The position numbers and the translations under genes are program-made. From Pseudomonadales bacterium (GTDB taxonomy: Bacteria; Pseudomonadota; Gammaproteobacteria; Pseudomonadales; Azotimanducaceae), in assembly GCA_029251375.1 (NCBI GenBank), contig JAQXDL010000012.1:1-61231 (forward strand): a DNA stretch of 61,231 bases. The letters run 5' to 3'. Every line of letters starts with the position of its first letter. Position 1 is the stretch's first letter. The notes under the pieces are model-generated. The model saw only the letters and a list, made by a program, of their open reading frames with translations, ran no database searches and was not told the DNA's origin. Positions 17,351 to 26,103 of the stretch are shown one piece after another.

Positions 17351-18550
17351 CTAACCGAATACTGATAATGGTTTAAAACTTGCCTTGAGTACCTGATCAG
17401 AGCTTTTTTGCTGCAGCCAACCGTTAATCGCTGTCGCGTAAACTTCTCGAAAATCCGTTGTGTGCTTCAGGTTATCGCCACTGGTTAGATCCGTGAGGCT
17501 CGGCATCTCGCCATAATGGCCGCCGTTGACTGAACTACCCGCAAAAAACATCACATTGGCACTACCATGGTCAGTGCCAAGATTAGCGTTCTCAGGCACG
17601 CGCCGGCCGAATTCAGAGTAGACCATTACCGCCACGCGATCACTGAGACCGAGTCTCTCAAGATCCCTGACAAATCCATGTATACCATCGCAGGCATAAC
17701 TAAGTAGGCGACGCTGCAAAGCAGGTTGCTGCACGTGAGTATCAAACGCATTATTGCGAAACGACACATGGTACAGGCGAGTCGCAAGTCCTTTGTTGAT
17801 ACAGGCTGCAACCTTCGGCAAGTCCATCGGCGCAATGCCATAATCAACAGGTGTTTTATAATGCTCCCAGGCATCCCGGATCAGGGACGATGACTCAAGT
17901 GCACCGGACGCTACCGCATTGAGGTATCGTCGCGTCGCATTGCCGTTATTGGCATTCGAGATACTGTTTAGAATATCCGCCTGCTGAATAAATCCATCTC
18001 GCTGAAAACGAGATGGATCATCGAACACAACCGGCGTTTGGTATTGACTCTTAACCGCTAACGACTGCGTGCTACCAACGCCAATGATCGAATTCGGGGT
18101 TCCGCGCGGATTCATCGAATCTGCTAGCCGCCCCATCCAGCCGAACTCGTCGCCACCGTTCGGTGCTGCGGTATGCCAGTTTGCCATGGAGGTAAAGTGA
18201 GAAAATGACGGATTGTCGTAACCACATCCGTGCACGATGGCCAGGTCTCCAGACTGCCATAGCCGCTCAAAACCCAGCATACCGGGGTTGAAACCAAAGT
18301 GATCATCGAGACGCAACAGATCTGGTTTTTTAATCCCAATTGTTGGCCGATGACGATAGTAAGCGTCGTCAGCATAGGGCACGATCGAGTTCAGACCATC
18401 ATTACCGCCGGAAAGCTCAACCACAACAAGAATGCGATCACTATCATCGCTGCTACTTTTCGAATCGCCCAGCGCAGGTCGCCAGGGTGACAAAGCTGCA
18501 CCGCCGGCGATCGCAGCTTTTGACAAAAACTTCCTTCGATTAAGCGTCAT
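17351..18550 (-). CDS. DUF1501 family exported protein with Tat signal
   Basis: A 399-aa protein of the DUF1501 family, whose fold resembles the sulfatase/alkaline-phosphatase superfamily. The N-terminus 'NRRKFLSKAAIAGGAAL' is a twin-arginine signal, so the protein is folded before export and probably cofactor-bound. Conserved segments include 'VVVELSGGNDGLNSIVPY' near residue 42, 'AIVHGCGYDNPSFSHFTSM' and 'MVYSEFGRRVPEN' with 'GTDHGSANVMF'. It starts 12 bases after the DUF1800 gene ends, and the two families almost always occur as such a pair, so a joint periplasmic or surface function is likely. The biochemical role is not established. Confidence 0.92.
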   Translation of the reverse strand: MTLNRRKFLSKAAIAGGAALSPWRPALGDSKSSSDDSDRILVVVELSGGNDGLNSIVPYADDAYYRHRPTIGIKKPDLLRLDDHFGFNPGMLGFERLWQSGDLAIVHGCGYDNPSFSHFTSMANWHTAAPNGGDEFGWMGRLADSMNPRGTPNSIIGVGSTQSLAVKSQYQTPVVFDDPSRFQRDGFIQQADILNSISNANNGNATRRYLNAVASGALESSSLIRDAWEHYKTPVDYGIAPMDLPKVAACINKGLATRLYHVSFRNNAFDTHVQQPALQRRLLSYACDGIHGFVRDLERLGLSDRVAVMVYSEFGRRVPENANLGTDHGSANVMFFAGSSVNGGHYGEMPSLTDLTSGDNLKHTTDFREVYATAINGWLQQKSSDQVLKASFKPLSVFG

Positions 18551-18562
18551 TGTTAATCCTCA

Positions 18563-20374
18563 TTATCCTAGCTGGTACTCGGGTCGACTCAGTATCACAT
18601 GCAAAAGCATGCGTAGCGGTTCTTCAAGGTACGATTGCGCACCTTCAATATCGTTAGTTCCAACTTCTTTTTCAAGGAACGCCGCCAACATCTTTAGTGA
18701 TTCAGGGTCGAGCGGTACCGACAAAAATTGTTCCACAAAATAACTAACAACCTCTTCGGGGCTCGTCAGCTTCGCTTGCATCACCTCTTCAGAAAGATTC
18801 AGCCTTGCCGTATGGCGCGGAATCGGCCTTACCCGCTCTATCGCCATCTGCCAGCCTCGATAGCTTGCATATCGCGTGTTAAACGCCTCATCTCTGTCGG
18901 CCAATAAATTTGAGGCGGCCATCATGTCGTTATCTTTACCCGGCGGCTTCGTGGCATTGGTAATGTCCATACCCTGCTTCAACCGCTTGTGAACAGTGAC
19001 GATGGGCGATCCGTACATGGGATAACGATCCGGAGGGATAAACGCAATATCCGGGAAAACCATATCCAGCACAAAGTTGCCTCTTTCAAACAACAGGCTA
19101 GGTGTGATCCAGCTTCTGCCCTGCGACCAACCTGCAACCGTTGGCGGGTGCAACAAGCGCTGACCGAGCGCCTCCGTTGTTAGATTAAAATCAGGGACGC
19201 CGGGAACTTCTAAGAATCCTGCCTTATGATAGGTTGAGACCACAAGCTCAACCGGTCCTTTTATCCTTGTGCCGATCGATTCAGGTGAGTAAAAATCACG
19301 GGACATAAACAACATCTCGAGATAGTCGGCTATGTTGTAATCCAGTGCTTTTAGCTGGCTCCCTAAACGCGCCTGCAGGCTAGCATCGAGGTCCTGTCGC
19401 ACAAAGTATCGATACAATTTACCGGCAATATATGCAGCGGTGACATCCTGCTCGAGGATGATATCAATGACATCCACACCATCGAAATTTCCACGCTGAC
19501 CAAGAAATACTTTTTCGCCATCGTCATGCAGCGCATCGGCTACTTGAAAGTCGAGACCTTCAAAATTCCAGCCGGTGAATGCGCGGGCAGCTTCACGAAT
19601 GTCCGTTTCACTGTAGTGACCAACGCCCATAGTGAACATTTCCATGATCTCCCGGGCAAAGTTCTCATTCGGCGCGCCCTTTACATTAATCCCGGCATCG
19701 AGAAATGCGAGCATGGCTGGATCCTGTGCCGCACCGACAAGCAGTGTACGAAAATCACCAAGGCCTTCTCGCTGAAACAACTGTAGTTGCATTAACATTT
19801 TTCGATAGTCACGCACCTTATCTTCGTTGGTGGCGAAATGGCCATGCCAAAAAAGTGCCATCTTCTCTTCTAATGGTCTGGGCGAATTCAGCATTCGGTT
19901 GGCCCACCAGTAAGACACCCGATCGGTCTCTAGTCGACTGGCTCGCAGCCAATAGAAAAACTTATTAGCCACCGGTTGAATGGGTCTGTTACCCGATTCT
20001 TTAACCTTAACGCCAAGTGCTTCGCCTGACTTCCTAGCCAGTTCAGTCGTCGCGGGTCTACTCGGTGGGAATGGGTCAAGACCCGGCTCAAACACACCAG
20101 AATGCTCAAACTCAGGGCCCTCGTAACGACTGACACCCTTGAAGCGTAAAAGTCTTTTCACAGCCTTTTTAGGACCGAGTTTGGTAAACACTTTGACTTC
20201 TGCCTGGGTGCCACCAAATGCAGCCCGCTCCAGCAGATGCGATGCCGCTTGCTGACTCCACTCTTCAGCGCTTATGGGTGACAGATCACCGGCCCAATCA
20301 GCGTCGGCGTAACTTAGAGACGCCGTTGTGATCGCCAAAATTACGATGGCTAGCGCACTTTTCATGTCATGCAT
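18563..20374 (-). CDS. DUF1800 family exported protein
   Basis: A 603-aa protein with a Sec signal peptide (hydrophobic stretch to about residue 22, cut near 'SYADA'). Family features: N-terminal 'ASHLLERAAFGGTQAEV', central 'RMLNSPRPLEEKMALFWHGHFATN', 'NENFAREIMEMFTMGVGHY' (the ExxRExxELFxxG-like segment), and 'ARAFTGWNF'. It is predicted to be periplasmic or secreted and helical; the function is unknown. It is the first gene of a two-gene operon with DUF1501 (12-base gap). AAGGAAGAG precedes the ATG at 20374, though the second Met three codons later is an alternative start. Confidence 0.92.
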   Translation of the reverse strand: MHDMKSALAIVILAITTASLSYADADWAGDLSPISAEEWSQQAASHLLERAAFGGTQAEVKVFTKLGPKKAVKRLLRFKGVSRYEGPEFEHSGVFEPGLDPFPPSRPATTELARKSGEALGVKVKESGNRPIQPVANKFFYWLRASRLETDRVSYWWANRMLNSPRPLEEKMALFWHGHFATNEDKVRDYRKMLMQLQLFQREGLGDFRTLLVGAAQDPAMLAFLDAGINVKGAPNENFAREIMEMFTMGVGHYSETDIREAARAFTGWNFEGLDFQVADALHDDGEKVFLGQRGNFDGVDVIDIILEQDVTAAYIAGKLYRYFVRQDLDASLQARLGSQLKALDYNIADYLEMLFMSRDFYSPESIGTRIKGPVELVVSTYHKAGFLEVPGVPDFNLTTEALGQRLLHPPTVAGWSQGRSWITPSLLFERGNFVLDMVFPDIAFIPPDRYPMYGSPIVTVHKRLKQGMDITNATKPPGKDNDMMAASNLLADRDEAFNTRYASYRGWQMAIERVRPIPRHTARLNLSEEVMQAKLTSPEEVVSYFVEQFLSVPLDPESLKMLAAFLEKEVGTNDIEGAQSYLEEPLRMLLHVILSRPEYQLG

Positions 20375-20590
20375 GAGAGACTCTTCCTTGGAGGTTGACG
20401 AAGTATAGACTGCACTCGATCAATTATCATCGGTACTGTCGCTGGCGAAAAAATCAAAAAGTCACGCCACTCGCTAACTCGCAAATGCCGACTCGACCCG
20501 ACCTAAAAGAACCAATTGGTATGGATAAATTCTCGATTCACTCCACGACTGCTGGTAAGGTCTCGTTCGTATCTATAAGCGGAATCACAA

Positions 20591-21136
20591 TTGGAAAATC
20601 AATCGAAAGTTTTTGAAAAAGCGGCATTTATTCACGACACGGCGCGCGTATATGGCAACGTGCAAATAGGAAAAGGTTCATCCCTTTGGCCTTATTCAGT
20701 GATTCGAGCCGAAATGTATGACGTTGTCATCGGCACTAAATCAAACATTCAAGACTTTGTCATGATTCACGTCGGCAATGGCACCGGGACGATCGTCGGC
20801 GACTACTGCTCTATCACTCATCACTGCACGTTGCATGGTTGCACTATCGGCGATAACTGCCTGATTGGTATTAACTCCACCATTATGGATGGCTGCGTCA
20901 TTGGTGATAATTGCATCATCGCAGGTCACACAATACTTAAAGAGGGCACCGTCATTCCTGACAACTCAATCGTTGCTGGATCACCAGGAAAAGTCATCAA
21001 AACCAGAAACAGTTATGAGCCTAACCGTTTCAATGCGATCGCATACTACGAGAATGCGATGGGTTACGCTGAAGGTGACCATCGACGTTTGTCGGATCCA
21101 GCTGTGATGAAAAGGCTTAAAACAGCAACAGAATAA
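20591..21136 (+). CDS. Gamma-carbonic-anhydrase family hexapeptide-repeat protein
   Basis: A 181-aa left-handed beta-helix protein with repeated hexapeptides (I/V-G-x-x-x-x) from about residue 18 to 130. Metal-binding histidines typical of gamma-carbonic anhydrases are seen in 'MIHVGNG' and 'SITHHCTLHGC', so trimeric Zn- or Fe-dependent CO2 hydration is possible; close relatives (YrdA/PaaY type) may be thioesterases or have other roles. The C-terminal helix 'YEPNRFNAIAYYENAMGYA' packs against the helix as in the family. The start is a TTG at 20591; there is no ATG before residue 37 and the TTG agrees with family length, but the ribosome binding site is weak. Cytoplasmic, single gene, divergent from DUF1800. 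Confidence 0.85.
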   Translation: MENQSKVFEKAAFIHDTARVYGNVQIGKGSSLWPYSVIRAEMYDVVIGTKSNIQDFVMIHVGNGTGTIVGDYCSITHHCTLHGCTIGDNCLIGINSTIMDGCVIGDNCIIAGHTILKEGTVIPDNSIVAGSPGKVIKTRNSYEPNRFNAIAYYENAMGYAEGDHRRLSDPAVMKRLKTATE

Positions 21137-21437
21137 ATTTGATGATACTGCGCGACTTCAATCCGACCTCAGGCAAATTGCGTTGTTTACCTGCATACCC
21201 TGCCTGCCAAAATTCTGTCATGAACCAAGCAATCCATTGATCGTTAGCAAAACCCAATGTGTCCTGCCGATCGTTAGATCGGTCTATGTCCACATTCTAA
21301 AATCTATTGCGGTCAACATTCCAATTCAAAATTTAGCGTTCCTGAATTAGAGTTAATCGCTACGCCAACATCCTTTATGAATAATAAATTTAGAAATTAG
21401 TAATTACTAAGGCTCGCCTGCGATCCTCGCGTCGGTT
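21137..21437. other. Intergenic region with small hairpin
   Basis: About 300 bases without a gene. A perfect 6-bp stem CCGATC-GTTA-GATCGG lies at 21267-21282, without a T-run. The next gene has no ATG start, so part of this stretch may be the decayed 5' end of that gene. Confidence 0.35.
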
Positions 21438-22493
21438 TTGGCACTGTCCCTACCGGTATTTTTGTTTCGCTTACCGCAGTCAAACAACACCATCAATCGA
21501 TTGAGCCTTTTATTAGTTGTGGAAGCACCGGCGCTGCTCAGCAGCTTCCCTAGTTTAAGCTCGTTATTTGGCTTGGAACAGATAATGGCCTTCTCAGCAC
21601 TACATATTGTTGCAGATATGGTTATGTTCGTCCTTCATCCTACGTTTGTCGCATATGCATTACCGAACACTTTTCTTGCCTTCTTACGAAAGCCTTTGGC
21701 TCTGCTGACACTGATAGTCATCGCCAGCCTGCTTTTAGTCTGGACTGGACTAACAGAGTCTGCGGAGATTACATACATAGCAATGAGCGCGGTGTTCATG
21801 ATCGTGTTTGTTGCGTCTAGCCTCAGCATCCGATCAAGCAGAACCAAACTCGCTAAGCAACGCGCGTGGCTGTTTACCCTAGCATTTGGCTTACGTGATT
21901 TTGCCTGGACAGTGACTTTTATTGCCGCTGCCACATCTGATATGCGGGTCATAAACAGCGTACATAAGAGAGTAGCGCCGTTTGGCATGAGCCTGACAAG
22001 GTTTGATGAAATTGTGAGTCTTATTTACGCGGGTTCATCCCTTGTCTATATTCCTATCGTGACCTATGGCGCGCTCAAACTGCAGTTATTTGATGTCGAT
22101 ATTCGCCTGAAGAAGACAAGTCGACAAAGTACGCTCGCTGCAATGTTTATCGCGCTATTTTTTCTGATATCAGAGGGTGCCAGTTCTAATTTTTCATCGA
22201 TGCTGGGTAATTTCCTCGGGATTGCGTTGGCAGCATGTCTGGTGTTCTTTTTAGCACCCTTGAGCCGCTGGGCTGAATGGGTTTCCTCCTCTCTGTTAAG
22301 TCAGGATATGCAAGGCACCGACTATGAGAGTTATCGTAAATTTCAAATGTATAGTGCTGCTGTCGAGGAAACGCTAGCGTTGGGTGAAATCGGCCCGAGC
22401 CAAGATGCACTTTTAGACCGGCTACGGGAAAGCCTGCAAATATTCAATGAAGATGCACAAAAGGTACGACAGGAAATTCTTGCAGACAATTAA
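21438..22493 (+). CDS. Multi-pass membrane protein with C-terminal helical domain; possibly 5'-truncated
   Basis: 351 aa with about seven hydrophobic helices in the first 270 residues, a short linker 'LQLFDVDIRLKKTSRQ', one more membrane pair 'AAMFIALFFLISEG' and a soluble helical tail ('YESYRKFQMYSAAVEETL' to the end). The layout recalls the 7TM input modules of signalling proteins whose C-terminal catalytic domain is absent; I do not recognise a named family. The only start is TTG 21438 inside an already hydrophobic segment, without a ribosome binding site, so the true N-terminus may be lost or further upstream. The last 200 bases are duplicated 3.5 kb downstream at 97 percent identity. Confidence 0.6.
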   Translation: MALSLPVFLFRLPQSNNTINRLSLLLVVEAPALLSSFPSLSSLFGLEQIMAFSALHIVADMVMFVLHPTFVAYALPNTFLAFLRKPLALLTLIVIASLLLVWTGLTESAEITYIAMSAVFMIVFVASSLSIRSSRTKLAKQRAWLFTLAFGLRDFAWTVTFIAAATSDMRVINSVHKRVAPFGMSLTRFDEIVSLIYAGSSLVYIPIVTYGALKLQLFDVDIRLKKTSRQSTLAAMFIALFFLISEGASSNFSSMLGNFLGIALAACLVFFLAPLSRWAEWVSSSLLSQDMQGTDYESYRKFQMYSAAVEETLALGEIGPSQDALLDRLRESLQIFNEDAQKVRQEILADN

Positions 22494-22570
22494 AAGACCT
22501 AAACTTCACCTAGATCAATTAGGCTTTTTGCGCCCGCTTTGATTGCGTCCTCAGATGATCTGAACTTCCA
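22281..22570 (+). repeat. Duplicated segment, copy A
   Basis: This segment repeats at 25813-26103 in the same orientation. In the coding part (22294-22492) there are only about five differences. It continues past the stop codon into about 70 bases that correspond, antisense, to the 3' end of the NAD-epimerase gene, which is intact only beside copy B. Copy A therefore carries a scar of the epimerase gene. The two copies bracket the OpgB-like gene. Confidence 0.9.
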
Positions 22571-23179
22571 GATTGATCATGAAGATCACGAAATGACAAC
22601 ATCGAACCATTGTGCCAATGCGTCATTAACTAGTGAATTGGACCTACGGTAGTGCCGCATGTCACTCAACACTGAACAATGAAGCGAGCAAAAGACTAAG
22701 GTAGCACCAGTTTTTTCGCGTTGGCTAATACGGCGCATATTTTGGCTCCAGTAGTCTGGTAACGAAAAACAGCATGCTTTAATTCATGGCAACCTTTCAT
22801 CACTTCGTACTTTTCGTTCAAGTTTTGGTTCTAATTAGAATTGAAATCATTAATATCGACAAAATTTGTTAAGAGAGAACATTTATTTTTTCGAGTCAAT
22901 GCAGAGCAGTAAGGCTCTGCTGGTTATTCATACTCGTATTCTTGATATTATTTCCAGAAAGAGCTTAACCGGAAGCTATGGTTGCAATGTATAATATCGA
23001 TCTTAACTCTGCGACACATGCAAACGCCTAGGTGTTTATGAGGAGAGCGAAGACGCGTATAATTTAACCGGCCGTCGATGATTCTTAGATACCGTCGGTG
23101 AGATAAAAACGGCGCCAACTAACAACACAGGTCAAGTGTGAAAAAGCTGCCTTTCACCCAATAATATCCTAGGATTAAA
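22571..23179. other. AT-rich intergenic region before the OpgB-like gene
   Basis: About 600 bases without a gene. It contains a perfect 7-bp stem GCAGAGC/GCTCTGC at 22901-22920 with a six-base loop and no T-run, and presumably the opgB promoter. The base composition is more AT-rich than most of the window, like the gene that follows. Confidence 0.4.
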
Positions 23180-25597
23180 ATGCTCTTATCAGCACTACTC
23201 TTTACGTCAGCTCTTATTCTGATGATGGTCAGCGGCAGCCACAAATCTGCGAGGATTTGCTCAAGTATCACTGCGGTAACCATAATCCTCTTAACATTGA
23301 CTTACGTCACCGCAGATTATTTTACAGACAATGGCATTGATGAATCGGTCGTCTATCATTTACAGTATGGATTGCAGGGCACTGGATTCGGAGAGTATAT
23401 CGCCCTATTTATTGCTGTTATCGCCACAATTCTTCTCGTTGTTCCAGCGATCTGGTATAAAAATCGACTACTTAGTCTCGTTACGAACAAAGCTTCCAAG
23501 CTCTCGTCAATCTCTGTTCTGTTGTTACTCACCGGTTCGATTCTAAGTCACGCAGCCACTAGTGATATAATTGCGCTTAATTTAGCAGCAAATGCGTCCT
23601 CAAAAAGTCTCTCAACCATTTATGCAGACACTAGTGTCGAAGTTCAGGGTAGACCACTGAACCTTGTCTACATATATCTCGAAAGTCTCGAGCGTACTTA
23701 CCTTGATCAAACCCTTTTTCCTGGACTGACGCCAAACCTAACTCTGTTAGAAAAAGAATACACATCATTTACCGACATCCACCAACTACCAAGCACAGGC
23801 TGGACAATCGCTGGTATGACGGCAAGCCAATGTGGTGTACCGCTTGTGACGAAAGCCAACACGAATGACGCTACGGCACGAGGTGAAGGCAATTCAATGT
23901 CAGGCATGTCAAAGTTCCTGCCCGGTGCGACTTGCATCGGCGACATTCTAAAAAATATTGGCTATCGACTCTCTTATACTGGCGGTGCAAAACTGAGTTT
24001 TGCTGGGAAAGGCAAGTTTTACAAAACCCACGGATTTGATCTGGTAGAGGGCAAAGATGAACTCACTAAAAAACTAAAGCCAGGAAAGTACTTCTGGCAG
24101 TGGGGGTTGTACGACGACACGCTTTTTAACAATACAATAGAGGTTTTGAAAGATCCAGAACTCAAGGAGCCATTTGGTCATTTCCTATTGACCCTCGATA
24201 CCCACAATCCAAAGGGCCATCCATCCGCGTCATGTGGTGATCGAAAATATCAAGATGGCGCTAACTCAATGCTCAATGCGGTGCACTGTAGTGACTATTT
24301 GTTGGGCAAGCTAATTGATAATATTCAAAATCTAGAGGTCGCCAAGAACACATTAATAGTCATCACTTCAGATCACCTTGCACTTCGAAACACCGCCACT
24401 GAAATTTTAAACAAAGGAGAGCGCAGAGACTTATTCATTGCGATACCTCCAACAAAACCTATTCCTCAAGTCGTAGACCGCCCCGGTTCGATGCTTGATG
24501 TAGGGGTAACTGTTCTAAACTTAATGGGCATAGAAATTTCGAAACTCGGGTTCGGAAGAAATCTGTTAGGTAATACTGAAACATTGCTGGAATCAGAAAG
24601 TTCACCTGACGATTTCCTGGCTGGCCAAAAAGGAAATCTGCGTGATTTATGGCTCTATCCTGATATTATCAATCAATTTAGTGTTGACGCCGAAAAGCGC
24701 CAAATGCAGATAGGTAATCAAACGATAAAATTACCAGCGTTAATTGAAATCAACGCAAACGACAAAACTACGAACATCGCTTTTGAATTCAACTCCTATC
24801 GTAAACTCTCTCAAAGAATTTTAGATATTCCTCCTGACCAAGCTGTAGTTTGGGTAGACAAATGCTCTTCGCTTCGTGCATTTTCTAGTGAAACTGAAAC
24901 CTATTCAGAAGGTCTTTGTGTCGCGGCTGGTAAAATTGGGGGCGAGAGTACTTTTTTCAAAAGCATCGAGGGACAAGCTAGCCTGAACTATGAAAATCTA
25001 CGCCCAACGTTAACCGCTGCTACCGAACCGGGTCGCACTGAAAAAGTCCGCCACCAACTCAAGATGGTCTCCACTTTTGGCGAATTCCCACTTCCATTGA
25101 TCACACTTCCTGAAAACGCTGAGTTAAAATCTCCTGTTTCACTATACGCATCAGGACACCCTCTTGATGGTCTCTCCTTCATTCTAAACGAGGGCATTCA
25201 AGAAAAAACGTCAGAAAGCGACCGGGGACTTAACCTGCTAGCACTTTCATCCGATGGTGTTCCAACCCGCATTTCAAATGTCAATATTTGCAAGGGAGTT
25301 ACTCAACCAAAAGTTCGAACCAATTTTGCCAACCTCATTCGCAAACAAAACGAACAAAACAAACAGGCAAACACGTTTATTGTTATGACAAACCATCTAG
25401 CCAAGTGCCTAGCAGACAAACAGACCGTTGAATTTTACCTCGAAGATCTTCCGTTCAAACAATGGCAAGATATTGTAAAACGACAATCATTTATCGGCGT
25501 GCTCGTCGACAATACCGTCGTTTTTGACAAAATTGGACACAAAGTTCATGGCACTCTTTCACTGCAAATCCAACCTAAACTTTCAGCAAAAAAATAG
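23180..25597 (+). CDS. opgB: Phosphoglycerol transferase I-like protein (OpgB/MdoB family)
   Basis: An 805-aa inner-membrane protein with four N-terminal helices (within residues 1-130) and a large periplasmic alkaline-phosphatase-fold domain. It aligns in order with E. coli OpgB (763 aa): 'NLVYIYLESLERTYLD', 'GWTIAGMTASQCGVPL' around the catalytic Thr, 'LSFAGKGKFYKTHGFD', 'LTLDTHNPKG' and 'VITSDHLALRNTA'. OpgB moves phosphoglycerol from phosphatidylglycerol to osmoregulated periplasmic glucans; the C-terminal third of OpgB is also matched ('VVWVDKCSSL' region), supporting orthology over a generic LTA-synthase-like sulfatase. AGGA precedes the ATG. It lies alone between the two copies of a direct duplication and is more AT-rich than its neighbours, which suggests acquisition or rearrangement. 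No opgGH glucan genes are in the window. Confidence 0.88.
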   Translation: MLLSALLFTSALILMMVSGSHKSARICSSITAVTIILLTLTYVTADYFTDNGIDESVVYHLQYGLQGTGFGEYIALFIAVIATILLVVPAIWYKNRLLSLVTNKASKLSSISVLLLLTGSILSHAATSDIIALNLAANASSKSLSTIYADTSVEVQGRPLNLVYIYLESLERTYLDQTLFPGLTPNLTLLEKEYTSFTDIHQLPSTGWTIAGMTASQCGVPLVTKANTNDATARGEGNSMSGMSKFLPGATCIGDILKNIGYRLSYTGGAKLSFAGKGKFYKTHGFDLVEGKDELTKKLKPGKYFWQWGLYDDTLFNNTIEVLKDPELKEPFGHFLLTLDTHNPKGHPSASCGDRKYQDGANSMLNAVHCSDYLLGKLIDNIQNLEVAKNTLIVITSDHLALRNTATEILNKGERRDLFIAIPPTKPIPQVVDRPGSMLDVGVTVLNLMGIEISKLGFGRNLLGNTETLLESESSPDDFLAGQKGNLRDLWLYPDIINQFSVDAEKRQMQIGNQTIKLPALIEINANDKTTNIAFEFNSYRKLSQRILDIPPDQAVVWVDKCSSLRAFSSETETYSEGLCVAAGKIGGESTFFKSIEGQASLNYENLRPTLTAATEPGRTEKVRHQLKMVSTFGEFPLPLITLPENAELKSPVSLYASGHPLDGLSFILNEGIQEKTSESDRGLNLLALSSDGVPTRISNVNICKGVTQPKVRTNFANLIRKQNEQNKQANTFIVMTNHLAKCLADKQTVEFYLEDLPFKQWQDIVKRQSFIGVLVDNTVVFDKIGHKVHGTLSLQIQPKLSAKK

Positions 25598-25674
25598 TGT
25601 TTTGTACTTCGTTTTTATAAATTCGATTGTCTAAGATGCGCTTGTAGCGAACGCCATGCTCAACCTACGGTCAT

Positions 25675-26034
25675 TTGAAATTACTCGTCACGAAAAGAAG
25701 CTATGAAGCAGCAAACTCGCCGCGATGTTTATCCTCTTTTCAGAGGGCACGAGCTTTTACCTTTCATCGATGCTGGGCAAAGTCCTCGAAATCGCACTTC
25801 CCGCGTGCTTGGTTTTCCTCTTCGCTGTTAAGTCAGGATATGCAAGGCACCGAGTATGAGAGTTATCGTAAATTTCAAATGTATAGTGCTGCTGTCGAGG
25901 AAACGCTAGCGTTGGATGAAATCGGCCCGAGCCAAGATGCACTTTTAGACCGGCTACGCGAAAGCCTGCAAATCTCCAATGAAGATGCACAAAAGGTACG
26001 ACAGGAAATTCTTGCAGACAATTTAAAGACCTAA
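25675..26034 (+). pseudogene. Truncated second copy of the 7TM membrane-protein gene
   Basis: The last 70 codons are nearly identical to the C-terminal domain of the gene at 21438 ('YESYRKFQMYSAAVEETL' then 'PSQDALLDRLRESLQ'). Upstream the DNA still resembles 22110-22280 in patches (shared ATGTTTATC, TCAGAGGG and TTTCATCGATGCTGGG) but has indels and lost the membrane helices. It has no proper start, so I regard it as non-functional. The sharp change from low to 97 percent identity suggests gene conversion or recombination between the copies. Confidence 0.75.
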
Positions 26035-26103
26035 ATTACACCTAAATCAACCAGGCTTTTTGCGCCCGCTTTGATTGCGTCCTCAGGTGATCTGGGGTTC
26101 CAA
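25813..26103 (+). repeat. Duplicated segment, copy B
   Basis: Partner of 22281-22570, same orientation. Here the segment runs into the intact 3' end of the epimerase gene (26031-27044, opposite strand), so copy B probably marks the original gene junction. Confidence 0.9.

Noticed and set aside
8744-23075. Shared TTAACCGGCCGT at about 8744 and 23064 as an insertion or attachment site
   Set aside because: Only 12 bases are common, no extended similarity or target duplication is seen and the contexts differ.
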